Below, one piece after another: positions 34,101-40,314 of a stretch of 64,000 nucleotides of DNA (its first letter is position 1; every line of letters starts with the position of its first letter). This DNA is from Amycolatopsis pretoriensis (GTDB lineage: Bacteria > Actinomycetota > Actinomycetes > Mycobacteriales > Pseudonocardiaceae). The position numbers and the translations under genes are program-made. Under the pieces are notes generated by a model. That model was given only the letters and a program-made list of their open reading frames with translations. It did not search any database and was not told the origin of the DNA. The stretch is from assembly GCF_900107925.1 (NCBI RefSeq), contig NZ_FNUJ01000012.1, positions 62,001 to 126,000 on the forward strand, written 5' to 3'.

Positions 34101-34667
34101 ATGCCAGGACTGAACGCCAGCGAGATCCGGGTGGCCGGAACCGGAGCCGTCTACGTGGCCCCGGCGCACACCCCGATGAACTTCACCGGGGAGTGGGCGT
34201 CGCCGTGGACCGACCTCGGCTACACCAGCGCGGACGGGGTCAAGTTCGTCAAGAAGGACAAGCTCGACCCGGTCGACACGTGGCAGTCGGTGGCCGCGAT
34301 CCGGTACGTCTTCAGCGACCGCGACTTCTCGGTGAAGTTCTCGCTGCTGCAGCTGAACAGCGACACCCTGCAGTTCTTCTTCAGCTCGCCGCCGCCGACG
34401 GCGGCCGGCGTGTACAACATCGCCGCCGCGCCGAAGGTGGAAGAGCGCGCCCTCGGCATCGAATTCACCGACGGCGCGGTGAAGAACCGGTTCTACATCC
34501 CGCGCGGGGTGGTCACCGAGACCGACGAAACCGCGATCACGCGGACCTCGGCGATCAAGCTCGGCGTCACCTTCACGGCGATGACGCCGATCATCGGTGA
34601 TCCGGAAACACTGGCGCAGTGGTCGATCAGCGAGGCGGCCGCTGCGGCCGCCGGGACGTCCGAGTAG
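34101..34667 (+). CDS. Major tail tube protein (siphophage type)
   Basis: 188 residues from the ATG at 34101 with GGGAGGG upstream. It starts GLNASEIRVAGTGAVYVAPA and is rich in beta strands, with WTDLGYTSADGVKFVKKDK and FSVKFSLLQLNSDTLQFFF, a pattern typical of mycobacteriophage/actinophage major tail proteins. These polymerise as hexameric rings into a non-contractile tube. The chaperone and tape measure genes follow in the canonical order. Confidence 0.85.
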   Translation: MPGLNASEIRVAGTGAVYVAPAHTPMNFTGEWASPWTDLGYTSADGVKFVKKDKLDPVDTWQSVAAIRYVFSDRDFSVKFSLLQLNSDTLQFFFSSPPPTAAGVYNIAAAPKVEERALGIEFTDGAVKNRFYIPRGVVTETDETAITRTSAIKLGVTFTAMTPIIGDPETLAQWSISEAAAAAAGTSE

Positions 34668-34683
34668 CGGGGGAACGCACCAC

Positions 34684-34992
34684 ATGGCGAAGTACGACGT
34701 CAACGCCGCGCGGGCGCAACGCCTGGAAGCGCTGGGGGAGCGCTGGGAGTTCGAGCTCGACGGCGACACCTTCAGCCTGCCCACCGAGCTGCCCCGGGAC
34801 GCGGTGAGCAGGCTGGCCGCGCTGGACCCGTCCGATTTGGACGGTCTGCTGCAGGTCCTGCTCGGCGACGAGCAGTTCAAGCGCCTCGACGACCACTCGC
34901 TCAGCGTCCAGGACGTCCAGGCGCTGCTGGAGGCCTACGGTCGCGACACCGGTATGGCACTGGGGGAATCCTCGGCCTCGACGCGCTCCTGA
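34684..34992 (+). CDS. Tail assembly chaperone, gpG-like short form
   Basis: 102 residues, ATG at 34684. It opens MAKYDVNAARAQRLEALGER, an acidic helical protein of the type that coats tape measure protein during tail assembly. Terminating in frame at 34992 gives the short product. Near its end a GGGGGAA heptamer (34962-34968) allows a -1 shift to a second frame that continues to 35369. In long-tailed phages the two products (gpG and gpGT) are both needed at a fixed ratio. Confidence 0.85.
   Translation: MAKYDVNAARAQRLEALGERWEFELDGDTFSLPTELPRDAVSRLAALDPSDLDGLLQVLLGDEQFKRLDDHSLSVQDVQALLEAYGRDTGMALGESSASTRS
34962..34968 (+). other. Slippery heptamer for programmed -1 ribosomal frameshift
   Basis: G_GGG_GAA fits the X_XXY_YYZ form in the chaperone's frame (codons CTG GGG GAA). 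Slipping back one base puts ribosomes into the frame read from 34968 (ATC CTC GGC CTC), open until 35369, and yields a 228-residue fusion. The position, about 30 bases before the zero-frame stop, is as in phage tail chaperone genes. Confidence 0.75.
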
Positions 34993-35369
34993 GCGAGCAC
35001 GGCGAGGCCGTCGAAGCCGACCTGCTCCGGTTCTACCGGGTGGACCTGCTCGACTACCACCGCGGCCGGCTCTCGCCGCGGCGGCTGCGGGTGCTCATCC
35101 GGCACCTGCCCCGCGAGTCCGCGCTGGTGCGCGCGCTGCACGGGGAGGCGGCCGAGTGGGGCCTGACCGAGCACCTGCTCGCCGGCGCCGTCGACGAGCT
35201 GGCGGTCGGCAACTGGTTGTTCGTCACGGCCAACTCCGGCGAGCAGGCCGATCCGCCGCCGCGCCCGCGGCCGGTGCCCCGGCCCGGCGTCGAACCGGAG
35301 CCGGACCCCGCGGCCACCCCGGCCGAGATCGCCGCGTTCTTCGGCGCACCCGCACGAGGAGGTGACTGA
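34968..35369 (+). CDS. Tail assembly chaperone, gpT-like extension reached by -1 frameshift
   Basis: 133 codons expressed only as the C-terminal part of the frameshift product. The residues just after the shift, ILGLDALLSEHGEAVEADLL, then RFYRVDLLDYHRGRLSPRRL and RHLPRESALVRALHGEA, match the conserved pattern of the downstream frame of actinophage tail chaperones. There is no independent start with a good ribosome site at the frame's beginning. The C-terminal third is proline-rich (PPPRPRPVPRPGVEPEPDP). Its TGA overlaps the tape measure ATG by one base. Confidence 0.85.
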   Translation: MLGLDALLSEHGEAVEADLLRFYRVDLLDYHRGRLSPRRLRVLIRHLPRESALVRALHGEAAEWGLTEHLLAGAVDELAVGNWLFVTANSGEQADPPPRPRPVPRPGVEPEPDPAATPAEIAAFFGAPARGGD

Positions 35370-36889
35370 TGCCCGAAGCGACTTCCGCCGTCGCGGGCGC
35401 GCAGGCGCAGACGAACGCCTTGGTGGCCGGCATCCAGAAGTCGATCACCGACGCCGCGAACAAGATATCCACGAAGTTCGCCGAGCGTGTCGACGAAGAG
35501 CTCGCCGAGATGACGACGAGCTTCAAGGCGACGCACCCGGCCGTCACCCAGGCCGTCACCGACGTCGTCGGCTACACGGACGCGGTCAAGACCACGTCGG
35601 TCGCGATCCGGGACAGCGCCAAGCAGCTCAAGGAGACGAGCGCCGCGGTCAAGCAGCTGCCGGCGTCCATCCGGGACGTCCAGACCGGCCTGCGCGACAG
35701 CGCGACGGAGGCGGCGAAGCTCGGCCGCGACCTGAAGCAGATGGTCGCCGGCGTGCCCGGCATGGTGCGGGACCTCGCGACCGCCATGAAGACGAACCTG
35801 ATCCAGGGCTTCAACGCCGTGCGCCAGGGGGCGGTGCAGGGCGCGAAGGCCGTGCTCGACTTCGCCAAGTCGACGTTCACGTTCTCGAACATCCAGAATG
35901 CCGCCACGGCCGTCACCGTGCTTTTCAAGAACGCCGTGAAAGGGCTCGGCAACGCGATCAAGGCGAATCCCATCGGGTTCGCGGTCACCGTGCTGACCTT
36001 GCTCATCGGCGCGCTGATCTTCGCCTACCAGCGAAGTACGACGTTCCGGAACATCGTCAACGCGGCCTTCGCCGCGGTTCGGTCGGTCGTGACCGCCGCG
36101 ATGGGCAAGGTCCGCGAGATCATCCACGCCGTCTGGCCCGCGGTGTCCAAAGTGGTCCAGATCGCGGCGAAGCTGATCCACGGCTACGTGAGCACCTACT
36201 TCGGCGCGCTTCGCAAGGTCGTCGAGACGGTCTGGAGCGCGGTGAAGACGGTCGTCACCGGCGCGGTGAACACGGTGGTCGCCACGGTCAAGGGCGTCGG
36301 CAAGGTGGCCGGCATCGTCAAGGGCGCGTTCGACCAGGCGAAGACGGCGGTGAGCGGCGCGCTGTCCGGCATCGTCGGGTTCGTGAAGGGACTGCCGGGC
36401 CAGATCGTCAAGGCGCTCGGCAACCTGGGCCGGACGCTCTACGACACGGGCAAGTCGTTGATCGAGGGTTTCCTCAACGGCATCCGCGACATGGCGGGCA
36501 GCATCGTTTCGACCCTGCAGAACTCCGTGATCGACAAGATTCCGGGCCCGATCCGGAAGGCGCTCGGGATCAGATCGCCGTCCCGCGTGATGGCGCAGAT
36601 CGGCACCGACATCGGCGCCGGGCTCACCACCGGCATCGATTCGACGCGCGACCGGGTGGCCGAGGCGATGACCAAACTGGTGCCGGTGCCGAAGTCGGCG
36701 ACGATCGCGCCCGCGCTGGCCACCCTGCGCACGACCCTCGCCGCCCACGTGACCGGCCCGCTCGCCCGCGTGGCACCGGCCGTGGCCGCCGGCGCCGTCA
36801 CGGTGAACGTGCACCCGCGGGCCGGGCAGTCGGAGTACGAGATCGGGCGCATCGCGGCCAGGGAGGTGGCATGGGCGGCGAAGCGGTGA
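35369..36889 (+). CDS. Tail tape measure protein
   Basis: 506 residues, ATG at 35369 after GAGGAGGTGACTG. Mostly helical with long amphipathic stretches. A hydrophobic segment NPIGFAVTVLTLLIGALIFA sits at about residues 191-210. The hallmark near the C-terminus is LGIRSPSRVMAQIGTDIGAG followed by LTTGID, seen in tape measure proteins of actinophages. Using the usual rule of about 0.15 nm per residue it would specify a tail of roughly 75 nm. No peptidase or lysozyme domain is visible, unlike many phage versions. Short for a free phage, in line with a domesticated tail. Confidence 0.92.
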   Translation: MPEATSAVAGAQAQTNALVAGIQKSITDAANKISTKFAERVDEELAEMTTSFKATHPAVTQAVTDVVGYTDAVKTTSVAIRDSAKQLKETSAAVKQLPASIRDVQTGLRDSATEAAKLGRDLKQMVAGVPGMVRDLATAMKTNLIQGFNAVRQGAVQGAKAVLDFAKSTFTFSNIQNAATAVTVLFKNAVKGLGNAIKANPIGFAVTVLTLLIGALIFAYQRSTTFRNIVNAAFAAVRSVVTAAMGKVREIIHAVWPAVSKVVQIAAKLIHGYVSTYFGALRKVVETVWSAVKTVVTGAVNTVVATVKGVGKVAGIVKGAFDQAKTAVSGALSGIVGFVKGLPGQIVKALGNLGRTLYDTGKSLIEGFLNGIRDMAGSIVSTLQNSVIDKIPGPIRKALGIRSPSRVMAQIGTDIGAGLTTGIDSTRDRVAEAMTKLVPVPKSATIAPALATLRTTLAAHVTGPLARVAPAVAAGAVTVNVHPRAGQSEYEIGRIAAREVAWAAKR

Positions 36890-37731
36890 CCCTGGTGCTG
36901 CCGGTGTACGAAGTGGACGGCTGGGCGGGCAACACGATCGACGCGGACGGCGTCGAGTGGTGGGTGACCAAAGAGGACGGCTGGTCCGGCGGCCCGGGGG
37001 TGCGGCTGGAACTGTCCGACCGCCCGCAGCGCGACGGCAGTTTCGACGCGCCGTCGTTCCGCTCGGCCCGGGTGATCACGTTGGAGGGCACGGCGATCGC
37101 CCCGGACGGCGCTGCCCGTGAGCGGGCCAAGGACCGCATGGCCGCCCTGCTCGCGGACGGCTCCCGGTTGACACCACTCGTGGTCGCCGAGCGCACGGTA
37201 CGCCGGAGCGCCCAGGTGCGGCTGTCGTCGGCGATCAAGATCGTGGACACGACGCCGGTGAGTTTCGACTGGTCGGTGCAGGTCACCGCCCCGGACCCGC
37301 TCCGCTACGGCGCGGATCCCCACAGTGAGAGCTGCGTACTGCCCCGGCCCGCTCCGGGCGTGACGTTCCCCGTGCGGTTCCCGCTGGTCTTCGGCCGTGG
37401 CGAAGGCGGAGCCCTCGCTTTGGCGAACTCGGGGACCGCGACCGTGCATCCGGTGTGGACGATCACCGGCCCGTGCGCCCAGCCGGTGATCCGCAACGAC
37501 TCCACCGGTGAGCGGATGGCGTTTTCGCTGAGCCTCGCCGAAGGAGACGTGCTGACCGTCGACTCCGCCGCCCGGACCGTGTTCCTGGGTGAGGCGTCTC
37601 GCCGTGCCACGCTGCTGCCGCGGTCGGCGTGGTTCGGCCTGCCGCCCGGTAGCACGGCGATCGGGTTCGAAGCCGCCGACAACACCGCGGCCGGCCGGTT
37701 GACCGTCCGGTGGTACGACGCGTGGATCTGA
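36871..37731 (+). CDS. Distal tail protein (Dit-like)
   Basis: 286 residues from the ATG at 36871, preceded by AGGGAGGTGG and overlapping the tape measure end by 19 nt. N-terminal part RLELSDRPQRDGSFDAPSF and TLEGTAIAPDGAARERAKDR resemble the ring domain of siphophage Dit proteins. The later beta-sandwich (VHPVWTITGPCAQPVIRND) resembles the galectin-like C-terminal domain. Position directly after the tape measure gene is canonical. It would join the tube to the tip. Confidence 0.82.
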   Translation: MGGEAVTLVLPVYEVDGWAGNTIDADGVEWWVTKEDGWSGGPGVRLELSDRPQRDGSFDAPSFRSARVITLEGTAIAPDGAARERAKDRMAALLADGSRLTPLVVAERTVRRSAQVRLSSAIKIVDTTPVSFDWSVQVTAPDPLRYGADPHSESCVLPRPAPGVTFPVRFPLVFGRGEGGALALANSGTATVHPVWTITGPCAQPVIRNDSTGERMAFSLSLAEGDVLTVDSAARTVFLGEASRRATLLPRSAWFGLPPGSTAIGFEAADNTAAGRLTVRWYDAWI

Positions 37732-37753
37732 AGGAACAGAAGGGGGAACGACG

Positions 37754-38701
37754 ATGGTGGAGCGGGACCCGGGCTGGGTGGACGGCGTCGACGCCGCCGA
37801 AGCCAGGCTCATCACCGGCGCGCTGGTGCAGGCCGAGGGCATCGGCGACGCACTCGATCCGCTGCGGGCGCGATCGGGGGTGCGCGACAGCCCCGGTGAC
37901 CCCGGCAAGGTGGCACTCGTCTCGAACAAGCTGCGGGTCAACCCGTTCCAGGCGGTGCTCAGTGACCGGACCAAGCCGGCTGACGGCCCGTACATCGTGA
38001 CCCTGGACGCGGTGAAGGAGCTGCCGATCGCCGCGGCGCACGCGTCCTTGGCCCGGTGGGATCTGGTGGTGGCCGAGCTGGCCGGCAGCGGTTTCGTCGT
38101 GAACGTCTACACGGGGGAGAGCTCGGCCAGTCCCGTGCGGCCCACGCCGAATCCGGGGCCGAGCCTCGTCCTCGCGGAGATTCAGGTGCCGAAGGAGGGC
38201 ACCCCGCCGACGGTCACCGACCGGCGGCAGTTCACCGCGGGGATGAGCGGGATCCTGCCGGTACGCGGCGACACCGATCTGCCGCCTGTTGCCACCGCGC
38301 ACAGCAGCCAGTTCGTGTACCGCGTGGACACCGGTGTCCTTCTGTGCAAGCGGAATTCGGCCTGGGTGCCCTACCGGCCGCCCCGCGGGGACACCTGGCA
38401 TCCCATGACGCCCCTCGATGGCGGCTGGAAGAACTTCGTGAGCGGTTACAACACCCCCGCCTACACTTTGATGGACGATGGCTGGGTACGGCTGCGCGGC
38501 GTGGTCTGCAACGGTGTGATCGGCGAGACGATCTTCACGCTCCCGAACAACTGCAAGCCTCCGGTGCAGTGGCTGCTCGGGGTCAGCACGAGTCCCGACG
38601 CGCACGGCCTGGTCAACGTCCTGCCGACCGGCGCGATCAAGGCGACCAAGGGCAACCCCGCCTGGATCTCGCTCGACGGCCTGACCTTCGCCACCTACTA
38701 G
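37754..38701 (+). CDS. Tail fibre-like or receptor-binding minor tail protein
   Basis: 315 residues, ATG at 37754 with GGGGAACGACG upstream. The N-terminal 120 residues look like an attachment region with a repeated NVYTGESS-type end, then a proline-rich linker (SPVRPTPNPGPS). The middle has VTDRRQFTAGMSGILPVRGD, common in actinophage minor tail proteins. The C-terminal beta domain (GWKNFVSGYNTPAYTLMDDG then VRLRGVVCNGVIGETIFTLP) resembles trimeric receptor-binding domains. It is the best candidate for target recognition by the particle. Target unknown. Confidence 0.7.
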   Translation: MVERDPGWVDGVDAAEARLITGALVQAEGIGDALDPLRARSGVRDSPGDPGKVALVSNKLRVNPFQAVLSDRTKPADGPYIVTLDAVKELPIAAAHASLARWDLVVAELAGSGFVVNVYTGESSASPVRPTPNPGPSLVLAEIQVPKEGTPPTVTDRRQFTAGMSGILPVRGDTDLPPVATAHSSQFVYRVDTGVLLCKRNSAWVPYRPPRGDTWHPMTPLDGGWKNFVSGYNTPAYTLMDDGWVRLRGVVCNGVIGETIFTLPNNCKPPVQWLLGVSTSPDAHGLVNVLPTGAIKATKGNPAWISLDGLTFATY

Positions 38702-38710
38702 GCGGGCAAG

Positions 38711-39808
38711 ATGGGCGCGACCTACACCTACCTCATCGCCGATCTCCGGACCGGCACCATCCTCGACGAGCTCCCCCTCTCCGGCGTCTCCTTCGACAAG
38801 AAGCTCAACGACGCCGGTTCGTTCCGCGGCCGGCTCCGCGTCGACGACCCCGAAATCCGCGTCCGCGAACCCCGCGTGCTCGCCGAGCCCGGGCGCTGTG
38901 CCGTCTACGTCGACCGGGACGGCGACCTCCTGTGGGGCGGCATCGTCTGGACCAGCCGCTACAGCGCGGCCGGTGGGGTGTTGGAGCTGGGCGCCGCCGA
39001 CTTCCTGTCCTACTTCGACCACCGGCTCGTGCTCGACCCCGCGGATCTCACCGCGACCGTTCCCCTGCGCGGTGACCAGCTCGACGTCGCCCGGCAGCTG
39101 ATCGGTCTCGTGCAGTCCCATGTGGACGGTGATCTGGCCGTGCGGGTGACCGGGCCGGACGTCTCCGGGGTGACCCGCGCCCTGAGCTACGCGCCCGCCG
39201 ATCTCAAGGTGGCCGGTGAAGTCCTGCGTGATCTGGCCGCCACCGACGACGGCCTCGACTTCGCCTTCGACGTCCGCTACGACGCCGGCGGCGTCCCCGA
39301 ACGCCTGCTGAACCTCGGCTACCCGCGGCTCGGGTCCGCGGCCGGGGCGGACGCCTACGTCTGGGAGTACGGCGCGAACCTGGTGGACTTCGTCTGGCCG
39401 AGCGACGCGGCGAACATGGCCACGCGCGTGCTGGGCACCGGCGGCAGCGGCGTGGTCGTGCGGGCCGATCCGGCCGCGCACGACGCCGGCTGGCCGTTGC
39501 TGGACGCGGCCGCCGCGCCCGTGGACACGGCGGACGCGGCGATGCTGGCCGCGCACGTCGCCGGGGAGCTCGCCGCGCGGCGGCGGCCCGTCGTGCTGCC
39601 CGAGCTGACCGTGCGCGCCGACCTCGACCCCGTTGTGGGCTCGTATTCGGTCGGCGACGACGTCCGGGTGGTCGTCGACGACCCGTTCTTCGCCGGCGAC
39701 CAGCTCGACGTGACCGTCCGGCTGCTCGGCCTGGCCGTGACCCCCGGCGACGACGCCGGGCAGGAAGAGGTCGTGCTGACCGTCGCGCCCCTGCTGGAGC
39801 CCTCGTGA
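38711..39808 (+). CDS. Baseplate hub-like minor tail protein (Gp37/Tal type)
   Basis: 365 residues, ATG at 38711. TYLIADLRTGTILDELPLSG and SFDKKLNDAGSFRGRLRVDD form the beginning typical of ReqiPepy6 Gp37-like proteins in actinophages. WGGIVWTSRYSAAGGVLELG and DFLSYFDHRLV continue the hub fold. It probably closes the tail tip. No enzymatic domain is seen. It overlaps the next gene by 4 nt (GTGA). Confidence 0.8.
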   Translation: MGATYTYLIADLRTGTILDELPLSGVSFDKKLNDAGSFRGRLRVDDPEIRVREPRVLAEPGRCAVYVDRDGDLLWGGIVWTSRYSAAGGVLELGAADFLSYFDHRLVLDPADLTATVPLRGDQLDVARQLIGLVQSHVDGDLAVRVTGPDVSGVTRALSYAPADLKVAGEVLRDLAATDDGLDFAFDVRYDAGGVPERLLNLGYPRLGSAAGADAYVWEYGANLVDFVWPSDAANMATRVLGTGGSGVVVRADPAAHDAGWPLLDAAAAPVDTADAAMLAAHVAGELAARRRPVVLPELTVRADLDPVVGSYSVGDDVRVVVDDPFFAGDQLDVTVRLLGLAVTPGDDAGQEEVVLTVAPLLEPS

Positions 39809-40209
39809 GCCGCGTCAACCAGCCGGACACGCTCGTCACGCTGCTGCGGGAGATCCAGCGGCGCCTCCGCTTGCTCGAAAGCACCGGCCGACCCGCTGCC
39901 CGCGCTCCGGTGGCGGCGTTCCAGCCCGCGCGGTCGCCGGAGTGGCCCGGGACGGACTCCGCCGAGTGGACGCCAGTGGTCCGGCTGATCACTCGGCCCG
40001 GCGAAGTCCTCATCGTCCTGGACGTCGTGGCGGACACCGCGGGCGAAGCCCGGGTACTGGTGGACGGCGACGTGGCCGCCACCGTCGAGGCAGGCCGGCA
40101 CGAGGTCACCGTCACCGCGAGTGCCGCGGTCGCGGAGCTGACGGTCGAAGCGCGGCGGACCGGGGCCACGGGATCGGTGCGGGTGTCGGCCTTCGCGCTC
40201 GCGGGTTGA
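39805..40209 (+). CDS. Small tail-locus accessory protein
   Basis: 134 residues, GTG start overlapping the hub gene. An N-terminal short coiled coil (TLVTLLREIQRRLRLLEST) is followed by a beta-rich domain (about residues 55-134, VVRLITRPGEVLIVLDVVAD). Such small coiled-coil plus beta proteins close tail-tip gene clusters in actinophages. Exact role unknown. It is the last gene of the locus. Confidence 0.6.
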   Translation: MSRVNQPDTLVTLLREIQRRLRLLESTGRPAARAPVAAFQPARSPEWPGTDSAEWTPVVRLITRPGEVLIVLDVVADTAGEARVLVDGDVAATVEAGRHEVTVTASAAVAELTVEARRTGATGSVRVSAFALAG

Positions 40210-40289
40210 GCGCTGTCCGGAACGAGACAGGTATTCACCGCCCCCTTGACCGGTTCGTCGGGTGTTGCCGAAGGTGTCCTCGGGGAGAT

Positions 40290-40301
40290 GACATCGTTGG
40301 C
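40290..40301. promoter_or_regulatory. Degenerate LacI operator upstream of second GH92 gene
   Basis: GACATCGTTGGC matches 10 of 12 bases of GACAACGTTGTC and lies directly before the AGGAGG of the second GH92 gene. If functional it joins this gene to the mannose regulon. Confidence 0.45.
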
Positions 40302-40314
40302 AGGAGGAAGCTCA

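Larger units (their letters stand above)
33629..40209 (+). mobile_element. Siphophage-tail-like locus without head, DNA-packaging or lysis genes
   Basis: Eight consecutive plus-strand genes with overlaps or short gaps give a complete minimal non-contractile tail: terminator, tube, frameshifting chaperone, tape measure, distal tail, fibre, hub and accessory. No portal, capsid, terminase, integrase, holin, endolysin, sheath or AAA+ ATPase gene lies in or next to it. Base composition and start usage match the chromosome. Read as a domesticated tail-like particle locus rather than a prophage. Confidence 0.8.

Noticed and set aside
33650..40209. Contractile injection system or R-type tailocin
   Set aside because: No sheath, AAA+ ATPase, spike/PAAR or baseplate wedge genes; the frameshifting chaperone, tube and Dit-like genes fit a non-contractile siphophage tail.
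33650..40209. Ordinary prophage
   Set aside because: No integrase, repressor, terminase, portal, capsid or lysis gene and no att-like repeats seen at either edge.
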